From the NCBI GenBank assembly GCA_026705345.1, contig JAPPAV010000116.1, positions 1 through 42,443 on the forward strand: DNA of 42,443 bases. The letters run 5' to 3'. Below the pieces are notes generated by a model, which saw only the letters and a program-made list of their open reading frames with translations, did not search any database and was not told where the DNA came from. The stretch comes from Gammaproteobacteria bacterium (GTDB taxonomy: Bacteria; Pseudomonadota; Gammaproteobacteria; Pseudomonadales; Azotimanducaceae). The position numbers and the translations under genes are program-made. Below are positions 21,571 through 31,182 of this stretch, one piece after another. Each line of letters begins with the position of its first letter. The stretch's first letter is position 1.

Positions 21571-23034
21571 TCACGGCATCCTGAGCCGTACTCCCTTGCG
21601 CTCCGCCGCCGCTTCGGTGTCGAAAGCGTTGCACGCGCGCAGTCCTTCGGTGGTGTCGTCGAGCGATCCCCAATCCATCGCCGCCGTCCAGCGCCACGCG
21701 AAGTCCAGCATGCGCAACATGGGCACAGGCGAATGGCCAATGGAGAGTGGGCGTTGCGCGGCGATGTAGTTGTCTCGGTACACGGTGGGGACAACGACGC
21801 GTTCCTCGTTTGCCGAGACGAGTTCGGCGTTCATCATGATCCGCGCGAGCCGTCCGTTGCCGTCGGCGAAAGGATGGACCTCCGAGACCAGGAAGTGGAT
21901 GAACGCCGCCCGGTGGAACGGCTCGACCAAGCCGCGGTAGATGTCGAAGCCCCTCTCGAGTGTTCCGAGCACGGCATCGGGCGCAACGAAGGTGACGGCA
22001 CCGACGCGGTTCGGTTTGGTCTTGAATCGACCTGGCGCCGACTCCGGGCGCCCCCTGAGTGCGCCTGCATGGCGGCTGCGGAGCAAATAAACCAACTCGT
22101 CGAGTGTCGCCGGCAACCGACGCATTTCCGACTGGTCGGAGACGATGCGCCAAACGCCCAGGATGTCGTGGGCATCCGCCGGCCTCAGGGGCGGGATCCG
22201 GCCTGCGAAGACGATCTGGGCAGCCTCCTCGACTTCGAACTCCGTACCTTCTATGTAGTTGGAGAAGTACGCCTCGAAGAAGGCCAGCGTCGCGTTGCCG
22301 ATGCCGTCGCGCGGTCGCGGGCGGCGCGACGGGGCGTGGGTTTCTCGCAAGGCGGCGAATAGGTCCTCGAACAGGGCGACCCTGGTGCTGTCGTAAGCGC
22401 GTCCGCGCGCACGGGCCTGCGCCGTTCCGGCCGTCAGGCGGGCGTTGCCTGTCCCTGCCAGTGCGCCGATGATCCGATCGAGTTCGATCCGTTGCGCCGA
22501 CCGGTTGACAGCTTCGGCGATCCGCCCGGCGTCGTCGCGCAGACGGTTGCAGGCATCGATTCCGGCGGATGAGATCAGTTGCTCCAGACGCTCTTCGATG
22601 TGGGTTCGCCGAAGAGTTCGCGGAAACCTGCCGCGCCGGGTTCGCGAGCGGCAAAGGTTGTCCAGGTAGGCGCGGGCGGGTGAACTCAGAAACAGCCGTT
22701 GGTTCATGAACCGTTGATCATCCGGTTGTGGTGGAGCGCCCCGGCGCGGCCGTAGAACGACCCCGGGCAGCACGATGTCGGCACCGCGCTGCGACACGAC
22801 GCACACCGAGCCGTCCTCCGCAGGCGCCAGTTCGAAGGCCGTACGGTCGGCGACCAGCGCATCCGGGAAGTAGCCGGCGACAATTACCCACAGGTTGCGT
22901 CTGACGATGTCGCTGGGCGCATCCTCGAGGTTGCGCGTGTAAAGTCGTGTTGCGAGTTTGCGCAGGCGCCCGTCAGCGATGCGGCGGGACACTTCGCTGC
23001 TAATGCGTGCGTAGGATACGAACGCCTCGGGCAT
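21571..23034 (-). CDS. Fic family AMP-transferase with AbiEi-like N-terminal domain
   Basis: From ATG 23034 this encodes 487 residues; GTG 23079 or 23085 are alternatives. Residues about 5-127 (SSEVSRRIADGRLRKLATRLYTRN, RRNLWVIVAGYFPDA, SSPARAYLDNL) resemble the AbiEi-type antitoxin/transcriptional-regulator module, with a winged-helix start. The Fic core carries HPFADGNGRLAR at 387-398, the catalytic motif for nucleotide transfer from ATP. An inhibitory motif S-x-x-x-E-G lies N-terminal to it (Ser258 to Gly263, SNYIEG), which places the protein in the class with a built-in inhibitory helix. It probably modifies a protein by AMPylation. It interrupts the hrcA-grpE neighbourhood on the opposite strand, which suggests insertion. 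Confidence 0.88.
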   Translation of the reverse strand: MPEAFVSYARISSEVSRRIADGRLRKLATRLYTRNLEDAPSDIVRRNLWVIVAGYFPDALVADRTAFELAPAEDGSVCVVSQRGADIVLPGVVLRPRRGAPPQPDDQRFMNQRLFLSSPARAYLDNLCRSRTRRGRFPRTLRRTHIEERLEQLISSAGIDACNRLRDDAGRIAEAVNRSAQRIELDRIIGALAGTGNARLTAGTAQARARGRAYDSTRVALFEDLFAALRETHAPSRRPRPRDGIGNATLAFFEAYFSNYIEGTEFEVEEAAQIVFAGRIPPLRPADAHDILGVWRIVSDQSEMRRLPATLDELVYLLRSRHAGALRGRPESAPGRFKTKPNRVGAVTFVAPDAVLGTLERGFDIYRGLVEPFHRAAFIHFLVSEVHPFADGNGRLARIMMNAELVSANEERVVVPTVYRDNYIAAQRPLSIGHSPVPMLRMLDFAWRWTAAMDWGSLDDTTEGLRACNAFDTEAAAERKGVRLRMP

Positions 23035-23085
23035 GGCATCGACGGCGCGCGCTGGCGAGTTCTCGGGAGTAGCCGTCACGAACAC

Positions 23086-23152
23086 GTCCAAAAAGGTGGT
23101 AAATCGACAATAACACAACCATAATGCCGACAATACGTATTTAAACCTAGCA
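23086..23152 (-). promoter_or_regulatory. AT-rich control region of the fic gene
   Basis: This stretch is strikingly AT-rich for the window. It holds AATACGTATT, a perfect 10-base palindrome (23132-23141), and two direct copies of TATTGTCG on the minus strand about 24 bases apart. It is a plausible promoter/operator for fic, which has a DNA-binding-like N-terminus and could regulate itself. Confidence 0.4.
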
Positions 23153-23224
23153 AAGCGCTGCCTCGAACGCCTCGCCTCGCGTGCATGCCCTGTTCGTTTT
23201 CCTGTCGTGCGGCGCAGTTGATGG

Positions 23225-23252
23225 TTGAAAACTCCCGAGGGCGACGCCATCT
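23225..23252 (+). promoter_or_regulatory. Sigma-32-type heat-shock promoter for grpE-dnaK-dnaJ
   Basis: TTGAAA (23225-23230), 14 bases, then CGCCATCT (23245-23252). The sigma-32 consensus is CTTGAAA, 13-15 bases, CCCCATNT, so the -10 matches 7 of 8 and spacing is right. It lies 41 bases before the grpE ATG. Confidence 0.75.
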
Positions 23253-23292
23253 AACGGCGCGATGCCGTCTCAAGAGGGGAAGGGTCCAACGA

Positions 23293-24000
23293 ATGGCGAA
23301 GAAAGCGGACGCGTGGGACGACGAACGCCTGTCGTCGGCAGAGCCAGGGGACAACGCGGCGGCCGAAGGGGAGCCGGATGGCGAAGCGGTAGCCAAGTCG
23401 TCGGTCGCTACGGGAGATGGCGCACCCAGTCCAACATCCGACCATGCCGGTGCCGACGAAGCCGAGGATTTGATCGAATCCCTACGCGCGGCGCTGGCCG
23501 ATGCCCAAGCCGCCCTCGAAGAAAGTCGCGCCGAGGCGGAGTCTTCGAAGGATCAAGCCTTGCGGGCGGTGGCGGAGGCGGACAACGTGCGCAAGCGTGC
23601 CGACCGGAGCATAGAGAGTGCCCACAAGTACGCGTTGGAACGCTTCGTCAGCGACCTGCTTCCCGCGGTGGACAGCTTCGAACGCGCCGTGGATGCCGCG
23701 GCGGACTTGACGGCGTCGGGTGGCGAGGCGGTGTCGTCGATGGCCGAGGGCATGGAACTGTCGTTGAAGCTCTTGATGGAAGCCATGCAGCGCCAGGGAA
23801 TCGAGGTGGTCGACCCGATCGGCGCGCCGTTCGATCCGAATCTGCATGAGGCCATGAGCATGATCGAGAATCCCGAGGCGGAGCCCGGGTCGGTGATCGA
23901 AGTGTTTCAGAAGGGTTATACGGTCAACGGTCGCCTAGCGCGTCCGGCACGGGTAATCATCGCCAAGGAACCCGCACCGCAGCCGAGTAAGAAGGCTTGA
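23293..24000 (+). CDS. grpE: Nucleotide exchange factor GrpE
   Basis: A 235-residue protein from ATG 23293, preceded by GAGGGGAAGG. The first 60 residues are acidic and low in complexity, followed by the long coiled-coil dimerisation helix (about 60-115) and the beta-domain with GIEVVDPIGAPFDPNLHEAM and VFQKGYTVNGRLARPARVI. GrpE drives ADP release from DnaK and acts as a thermosensor. It is the first gene of the chaperone operon, and has its own heat-shock promoter. Confidence 0.96.
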   Translation: MAKKADAWDDERLSSAEPGDNAAAEGEPDGEAVAKSSVATGDGAPSPTSDHAGADEAEDLIESLRAALADAQAALEESRAEAESSKDQALRAVAEADNVRKRADRSIESAHKYALERFVSDLLPAVDSFERAVDAAADLTASGGEAVSSMAEGMELSLKLLMEAMQRQGIEVVDPIGAPFDPNLHEAMSMIENPEAEPGSVIEVFQKGYTVNGRLARPARVIIAKEPAPQPSKKA

Positions 24001-24036
24001 ATCGGCGGGCTTTCGCCACCAAATCCAACCCAATGA

Positions 24037-24055
24037 ACCCGCGTCGATCGCGGGT
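24037..24055 (+). other. Hairpin in the grpE-dnaK spacer
   Basis: ACCCGCG (24037-24043) and CGCGGGT (24049-24055) form a perfect 7-bp stem around TCGAT. No T-run follows, so it is more likely an mRNA processing or stability element, helping dnaK outyield grpE, than a terminator. Confidence 0.4.
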
Positions 24056-24085
24056 CGGAAACACACTTAAGACAGAGAGACCATC

Positions 24086-26020
<1,935 letters not shown>

Positions 26021-26098
26021 GGAAGGTTGCGTGGCTAATCCCGCAGAGCCCTTGGCGGGCGTACCGGGATAGGGAAACCGCGAGGCGAACGCTCAGAA

Positions 26099-27226
26099 AT
26101 GGCCAAGCGCGACTACTACGAAGTCCTAGGCGTCGATCACGGTGCCTCGGAAGCGGACGTCAAGAAGGCGTACCGCCGATTGGCCATGAAGTACCACCCG
26201 GACCGGAATCCGGACGACGCCGACGCCGAGGAGCGCTTCAAGGAAGCCACCGAAGCCTACGAGATCCTCGCCGACACGGAGAAGCGCGAGCGGTACGACC
26301 GCTACGGCCATGCCGGCGTCGAAGGCATGGCCAGTGGCTTCGACGGCTTCTCGGGCAATTTCAGCGACATCTTCAGCGATGTCTTCGGCGACCTGTTCTC
26401 GGCCGGGCGTGGACGCTCACGCAGTTCGGTCCAGCGCGGCGGCGACCTGCGCTATTCGCTGGAAATCACCCTCGAGCAGGCGGTGGCGGGGGACAACGTC
26501 GAGATTCGCGTTCCATCCCTGCACCTATGCGACGACTGCGACGGCACGGGTGCCACGGCGGGAACCTCGCCGGTCGATTGCCCGTCATGCGGCGGCACCG
26601 GCCAGCTAAGGGTTTCCCAGGGCTTCATGGCGTTTCAGCAGACATGCCCGCGCTGCCGGGGCGTCGGCAAGGTCATCAAGGATCCGTGCCGTTCGTGCAA
26701 CGGCGGTGGCCGCGTCGAGCGTCGCGAGACGTTGTCCGTCAAGGTACCGCCCGGTATTGACGAAGGCGACCGCTTGCGTCTGACGGGCAAGGGCGACGCT
26801 GGCCTGAACGGCGGGCCGCCGGGCGACCTGTACGTGCAGTTCAGCGTGGCCGAACATCCGATCTTCGAACGCGACGGCAGGAACCTCTACTGCGACGTGC
26901 CGCTGTCCTTCGTCGATGCGGTACTTGGCGGCGAGATCGGCGTGCCGACGCTGGACGGTCGCGTCAAGCTCAAGGTGCCCCCGGAGACCCAGACCGGCAA
27001 GCTGTTCCGGCTTCGCGGCCGAGGTTGTCCCAGCGCCCGCGGCGGTGCCACGGGGGATCTGCTTTGCCGCATGGTGATCGAGACGCCTGTGCGTTTGTCC
27101 GAGCAACAAAAGGACTTGCTGCGCGAATTCAAGGCCACCCTCGAAGCCAACGGCACGACACACTCACCTCGGGAGACAAGCTGGTTTCAGTCCGTGAAGA
27201 ACTTCTTCGACGGGCTGACTCGATGA
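26099..27226 (+). CDS. dnaJ: Chaperone protein DnaJ (Hsp40)
   Basis: A 375-residue class I J-protein. The J-domain holds the HPD motif in MKYHPDRNP (about residue 33). A Gly/Phe-rich stretch (GFDGFSGNF) follows, then four zinc-binding repeats: [24 protein letters not shown] and CRSCNGGG. The C-terminal substrate-binding domains complete the protein. DnaJ delivers substrates to DnaK and stimulates its ATPase. Its stop overlaps the dapB start (ATGA), so the two are translationally coupled. Confidence 0.97.
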   Translation: MAKRDYYEVLGVDHGASEADVKKAYRRLAMKYHPDRNPDDADAEERFKEATEAYEILADTEKRERYDRYGHAGVEGMASGFDGFSGNFSDIFSDVFGDLFSAGRGRSRSSVQRGGDLRYSLEITLEQAVAGDNVEIRVPSLHLCDDCDGTGATAGTSPVDCPSCGGTGQLRVSQGFMAFQQTCPRCRGVGKVIKDPCRSCNGGGRVERRETLSVKVPPGIDEGDRLRLTGKGDAGLNGGPPGDLYVQFSVAEHPIFERDGRNLYCDVPLSFVDAVLGGEIGVPTLDGRVKLKVPPETQTGKLFRLRGRGCPSARGGATGDLLCRMVIETPVRLSEQQKDLLREFKATLEANGTTHSPRETSWFQSVKNFFDGLTR

Positions 27227-28035
27227 CGAGCGCATCGGCGGTTGGGGTAGCGGTTGCGGGTGCCGCCGGACGTATGGGCCGGATGTTGGTCTCCGCCATC
27301 ACCCGCGCGGACGACCTGCGCTTGGCCGGTGCGGTGGACCATCCCGATGCGCCTGAGAAAGGTGCCGACGCCGGGGAACTCGCCGGCGTCGGTCATCTCG
27401 GTGTGCCCATCGTGGGCGATGTTGCGGAGTTGGCCGACTTCGACGTGCTGGTGGACTTCAGTGTCGCCACCGCCACGCTGGACAAGCTGGACTTCTGCAC
27501 GAGCAACGGCAAAGCGGTGGTTATCGGTACGACGGGATTCGAAGAAACCGGGCTCGATACGATCCGCCGGGCAGCCCAGGCGGTACCCATCGTTATGGCA
27601 CCCAACATGAGCGTCGGAGTCAACGTCGCCTTCAAGCTGATCGAATTCGCTGCGCGCGCCCTCGGCGACGACGTCGATGTGGAAGTGTTCGAGGCACACC
27701 ATAGACACAAGATCGACGCCCCGTCCGGAACCGCGGTACGCATGGGCGAGATACTCGCCGAGACGTTGAATCGTGATATCGCCACCGACGCCGTCTACGG
27801 TCGCGAAGGCATCACCGGCGAACGGGAAGGCCGCACCATCGGCTTCCACAGCCTACGCGGGGGCGACATCGTCGGCGAGCATACTGTCACCTTTGCCGGC
27901 ACCGGCGAGCGGATCGAGATCACCCACCGCGCCGGCAGCCGCGAGAACTTCGCGGCAGGGGCGGTCAGAGCGATCCGGTTCGTCGCCAGGCGTGAACCCG
28001 GACTCTATGGAATGGGCGAGGTGCTGGGACTGTAG
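27223..28035 (+). CDS. dapB: 4-hydroxy-tetrahydrodipicolinate reductase
   Basis: A 270-residue enzyme. The NAD(P)-binding motif is [14 protein letters not shown] near the start. The active-site block is [15 protein letters not shown] (about 155-169), with the catalytic His-His and Lys of the family. DapB reduces the dihydrodipicolinate precursor in diaminopimelate/lysine biosynthesis, feeding peptidoglycan and lysine. ATG 27223 overlaps the dnaJ stop by four bases, a linkage seen in Pseudomonas relatives too. Confidence 0.97.
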   Translation: MTSASAVGVAVAGAAGRMGRMLVSAITRADDLRLAGAVDHPDAPEKGADAGELAGVGHLGVPIVGDVAELADFDVLVDFSVATATLDKLDFCTSNGKAVVIGTTGFEETGLDTIRRAAQAVPIVMAPNMSVGVNVAFKLIEFAARALGDDVDVEVFEAHHRHKIDAPSGTAVRMGEILAETLNRDIATDAVYGREGITGEREGRTIGFHSLRGGDIVGEHTVTFAGTGERIEITHRAGSRENFAAGAVRAIRFVARREPGLYGMGEVLGL

Positions 28036-28060
28036 GCATTTTGGTGGGGACGTTTTCTAT

Positions 28061-28104
28061 CTTGTCTTTACTATTTGACACAAGGTAAAGAACGCAAGTA
28101 CGGT
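28061..28104 (+). promoter_or_regulatory. vapBC promoter with interleaved inverted repeats
   Basis: CTTGT (28061-28065) pairs with ACAAG (28080-28084), and CTTTAC (28066-28071) with GTAAAG (28085-28090), so two inverted repeats interlock. Between them lies TTGACA (28075-28080), a perfect -35 box, with TACGGT (28099-28104) as a weak -10 at an 18-base spacing. This suits autorepression by the antitoxin or the toxin-antitoxin complex. Confidence 0.55.
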
Positions 28105-28133
28105 CCTTCGCACTTCCTCGTCGGTTGGATCCA

Positions 28134-28361
28134 ATGCCTCGAGTCAGCGCGAAGCGCCAGATTACGTTACCCGTGGACCAGTGCCGGGAGGTGGGCATCC
28201 GTCCCGGCGACCATTTCCGCAGTTTCGTTGCCGATGGTCGCATTACCATCGTGCCGATGGTCTCTGGTTCAGCCAAGGGATGCCTGCGGGATCTGAAGGG
28301 GGATCCTCGCTTGAGCGATGAGGATTCGTTGCGCAGCGCACTGGAAGAGTCGGGACTTTGA
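28134..28361 (+). CDS. AbrB/SpoVT-family antitoxin (VapB-like)
   Basis: A 75-residue protein from ATG 28134. The first 45 residues form a swapped-hairpin AbrB domain: MPRVSAKRQITLPVDQCREVGIRPGD, which is DNA-binding. The C-terminal tail (SDEDSLRSALEESGL) is the part expected to wrap around the toxin. Its stop overlaps the TTG start of the PIN-domain gene as TTGA, the classic antitoxin-toxin layout. It should neutralise the toxin and repress the promoter at 28061-28104. Confidence 0.88.
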   Translation: MPRVSAKRQITLPVDQCREVGIRPGDHFRSFVADGRITIVPMVSGSAKGCLRDLKGDPRLSDEDSLRSALEESGL

Positions 28362-28789
28362 TCGCAGTCGACACTAACGTTCTGCTTCGCTACCTGCTCC
28401 ACGACGATCCTGAACAATCAACGCGCGCGGATCGCGTATTCGGCGGTGTCGAGGACGTTCTGATAACGGATGTCGTCCTGGCGGAGGCGGTTTGGACGTT
28501 GGCTGGCCGCAGATACAGCTTGTCCGCGGGAGGTGTGATTGGCGTTGTCGAACGCCTCTTCGGCGAGCCGAACGTACGTTTCGAGGACGATCAGGTTGTT
28601 TGGCGTGCCTTGCAGGCATACCGAGGGTCCACGGCTGAAGACAGTGCAGCTACCAGGGAGATGGGCTTTGTCGACGCACTAGTCGTTGGCAAAGCCCAGT
28701 GGGTCGCTGCGACGGCGGGCGAGAGGTTGAAGGGCGTGTACACCTTCAACAAGGCAATGCAGCACCTTCCGGGTGTCGCTTCGCCGTGA
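28358..28789 (+). CDS. PIN-domain ribonuclease toxin (VapC-like)
   Basis: A 143-residue PIN-domain protein with a TTG start that overlaps the antitoxin stop. Acidic active-site residues are seen in AVDTNVLLRY (Asp5), VVLAEAVW (Glu near 43) and GFVDALV (Asp near 105). The fourth position, usually Asp in TFD, is Asn here (YTFNKAM). PIN toxins of this class cleave tRNA or rRNA through Mg2+-dependent hydrolysis. The Asn might weaken metal binding, though some active PIN proteins also vary there. Confidence 0.88.
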   Translation: MIAVDTNVLLRYLLHDDPEQSTRADRVFGGVEDVLITDVVLAEAVWTLAGRRYSLSAGGVIGVVERLFGEPNVRFEDDQVVWRALQAYRGSTAEDSAATREMGFVDALVVGKAQWVAATAGERLKGVYTFNKAMQHLPGVASP

Positions 28790-28829
28790 CTGTCTCGGCG
28801 CGCTAGCCGAGGCGCGCGGACGATCGAAC

Positions 28830-29492
28830 TCAATCGGTATTTGCCTTCGCTTGGGTCGCCCGGTGGGCCTGCGGTTTGCGCTCCAATCGTTGTTCCATGC
28901 GGATCAGGCGGTTGACCAGCGACGACGGGGCATGGGCTGGGGATGCCTGTGCCTCGGCAACCACCGCACCGTTCTCGTAGAGGCGTTCGCAGGCATCTTC
29001 GAATGCGTAGGAGCCGAATACCGGGAACGTCCGGTAGTCTTGCCATAGGCCAGCGTCCTGGAGTGCCTTGCGGTCGTCGCGCAGGAGGCCGGAGAACCGA
29101 CTACGTGCATTGGACCTGCTGACGCCATACGCCAGTTCCATGTCGATGCAGCCCGCGTGGCATGCGTCGATGCCGCGGACGTGGTTCTGGGCGAGCAGGC
29201 AGACGTCGAGCCGGTAGAGGGCGATGAAATCGTCCTGGGATTCGTCCGTGAGCTGGAAGAAGTCGTCCGAGATCATCAGCTCCGTCAGACGCGTGGATTT
29301 CTCCTGGGTTGTCGCAGCCGACTTGAATGCCTTGTCCATGCAGGCCGCGTAGCACTGCCCGACGACAACCTGGCCCTCTCCGGTCCGGCTGAGGTTCTGG
29401 GCATCCGCCGTCACCGCGGCAACCACCGCCAGTGCGCAGGTGATCGCCCCGGTAGCGGAAAGACCCCCCCTTTCGGTTCTCGATTTGGTCAT
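28830..29492 (-). CDS. Secreted protein with twin CX3C motifs, unknown function
   Basis: A 220-residue protein starting at ATG 29492. Residues about 12-31 form a signal peptide ending TADAQ. The mature part contains two CX3C motifs, CYAAC (about 47-51) and CHAGC (about 111-115), plus single Cys residues near 98 and 167. The region between is helical, and the C-terminus is charged and likely disordered. Twin-CX3C pairs in helical hairpins are disulphide-bonded in the mitochondrial small-Tim and related proteins; whether this fold applies here is speculative. The oxidising periplasm would support disulphides. It faces the VapC gene and is divergent from the ligase gene. I recognise no family. 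Confidence 0.7.
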   Translation of the reverse strand: MTKSRTERGGLSATGAITCALAVVAAVTADAQNLSRTGEGQVVVGQCYAACMDKAFKSAATTQEKSTRLTELMISDDFFQLTDESQDDFIALYRLDVCLLAQNHVRGIDACHAGCIDMELAYGVSRSNARSRFSGLLRDDRKALQDAGLWQDYRTFPVFGSYAFEDACERLYENGAVVAEAQASPAHAPSSLVNRLIRMEQRLERKPQAHRATQAKANTD

Positions 29493-29629
29493 TTGGCTTA
29501 CCCTATGATTGAAGCGCCGCTTGTTAGTAGCCCACCTGAACTGAACGTCAACTGAATGGGCGTCGCGTCGCCATCGAGGTGTCCGGAGTCGGCTACCGGC
29601 GCAATGCGGAAATCGGCTTGGAGGTCTCC

Positions 29630-30775
29630 ATGACTCGCGAAGACGCGGTTCCCATCACCCTCGGCGTCGAGGAGGAACTGTTCCTGGTTGACCCGGACAG
29701 TCGCGACCTCCTTCGCGATCCGGACCCTGCGATCATCGCCGACTGCCAGCGTCGGGCGGCACCCCATAAGGTCGTACCCGAATTCCTCCGCGCCCAGGTC
29801 GAGACCAACTCGCGGGTTTGCGAGTCGGTGGCAGAAGTGCGGGAGGCACTGCTCGAAACCCGGGGTTTGGTGATCGATGCTGCCGCCAGGCGCGGTGCGG
29901 CCGTGATGGCCGCGTCGACACATCCCTTCGCCGCGTGGGACACGCAGTTGACGACTCCGAAGGAACGCTACGAGCGGTTCGCTGTCTCGTTCCAGGACAG
30001 CCTGCGTCGCTTCGTCGCCGGCGGAATGCACGTGCATGCCGGGTTCGGCGATGCGGACTCGCGCATCCGGGTGATGACCGCCATTCGTCGCTACCTGCCC
30101 CTGCTGCACGCCCTATCGACGTCGTCGCCGTTTTTCGTGGGCCGCCTGACGGGCTTCAAGTCGCAGCGCATGAACCTGTTCGGCGCGTTGCACCGCACCG
30201 GGCTTCCCCAGGCGCTGTGGTCCGCAGCCGAATACGAGAATCTCGTGCGCGAGTACCGCCGCATGGCGTTCATCGAGGATCCCAGCGAGATCTGGTGGGA
30301 CATCCGCCCGTCCAAGGCCTATCCGACGGTGGAGATGCGGATCTGCGACACCTGCACCCGGGTCGACGACGCCGTGAGCCTCGTCGCGCTCTACGCTTCA
30401 CTGATCCGCTGGCTGTCGCGGCAGGACGCGGACGGGAAACTCCCGCCGGAACCGCCAACCGAACTCATCGGCGAGAACCGCTGGCTTGCCCAGCGCTACG
30501 GCGTAATGGCGTTCTTCGGCGACATGCGCGGCAGCGGACGCGTCGACATCGCCGACGAGGCGGAGCGACTCGTCAGCGAGCTGAGCCAGGACGCCGACGC
30601 CTTGGGATGCGAGGCCGAGTTGCGCCACGTGCTCACGATCATCGGCGACGGGAGCGGCGCGGACCGCCAGGTCGACCACTACCGCCTGCGCCGGCTGGAG
30701 GGGGACACGGACGAGGATGCGCTTCGTTCCGTGGTTGATTTGGTGATCGCGGAAACCCGGGAGGGAGTCGTGTAG
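29630..30775 (+). CDS. YbdK-type carboxylate-amine ligase (GCS2 family)
   Basis: A 381-residue protein from ATG 29630, with GGAGGT just upstream. It has ITLGVEEELFLVDP at the start, AGGMHVHAGF (about 132-141) and TVEMRICDTC, all typical of the glutamate-cysteine ligase 2 / YbdK family. In E. coli YbdK shows weak gamma-glutamyl-cysteine ligase activity, and its natural substrate is unclear. The fold couples ATP hydrolysis to formation of an amide bond between a carboxylate and an amine. The next gene starts 41 bases downstream on the same strand. Confidence 0.9.
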   Translation: MTREDAVPITLGVEEELFLVDPDSRDLLRDPDPAIIADCQRRAAPHKVVPEFLRAQVETNSRVCESVAEVREALLETRGLVIDAAARRGAAVMAASTHPFAAWDTQLTTPKERYERFAVSFQDSLRRFVAGGMHVHAGFGDADSRIRVMTAIRRYLPLLHALSTSSPFFVGRLTGFKSQRMNLFGALHRTGLPQALWSAAEYENLVREYRRMAFIEDPSEIWWDIRPSKAYPTVEMRICDTCTRVDDAVSLVALYASLIRWLSRQDADGKLPPEPPTELIGENRWLAQRYGVMAFFGDMRGSGRVDIADEAERLVSELSQDADALGCEAELRHVLTIIGDGSGADRQVDHYRLRRLEGDTDEDALRSVVDLVIAETREGVV

Positions 30776-30816
30776 CGTACATGGCAGGTCGTGATGCCAC
30801 GAGGATCCGTTAAGGA

Positions 30817-31182
30817 GTGGCAGTACCCTTGCCCGCATTCGATCGAAACCGTGCCCTCGCATTGCTGCGCGCCGGCGTTGGCGACCTGCGCGTGGGTTTC
30901 CGCCCCGGTCAAGAGGAGGCCATTGAACATGTCGTGACCGGCGCGGGGCGCTTGCTCGTCGTCCAAAAAACAGGCTGGGGCAAGAGCTTCGTCTACTTCG
31001 TCGCTACGAAGATGCTGCGCGAGGCGGACATGGGGCCCGCATTGCTGGTCAGCCCGTTGCTCGCCCTGATGCGCAATCAGATCGCGGCTGCTGGGCGCAT
31101 GGGGGTCAGAGCCGAAACCATCAACTCCACTGGCACGAAATCGAGGCCGCCCTTCGGCGCGACGAGGTCGACATCCTGTTGA
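30817..31182 (+). CDS. RecQ-like helicase, N-terminal part (frameshifted)
   Basis: The first 100 or so residues of a RecQ-type superfamily 2 helicase. They include GFRPGQEEAIEHVV and the Walker A motif QKTGWGKSFVYF, then VSPLLALMRNQI. The frame leaves the homologous sequence after ETINS (about 31119-31131) and stops at 31182. The continuing family sequence, WHEIEAALRRDEVDILLIAPERL, is in the next frame and runs into the second part. A deletion of one base, or one plus a multiple of three, fits. Start GTG 30817 or TTG 30829. It may be a real mutation, an assembly error or, less likely, a programmed shift. Confidence 0.75.
   Translation: MAVPLPAFDRNRALALLRAGVGDLRVGFRPGQEEAIEHVVTGAGRLLVVQKTGWGKSFVYFVATKMLREADMGPALLVSPLLALMRNQIAAAGRMGVRAETINSTGTKSRPPFGATRSTSC

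Noticed and set aside
23035-23250. Longer Fic protein starting at 23250
   Set aside because: That start overlaps the grpE sigma-32 -10 box and the extra residues do not look like part of the family.
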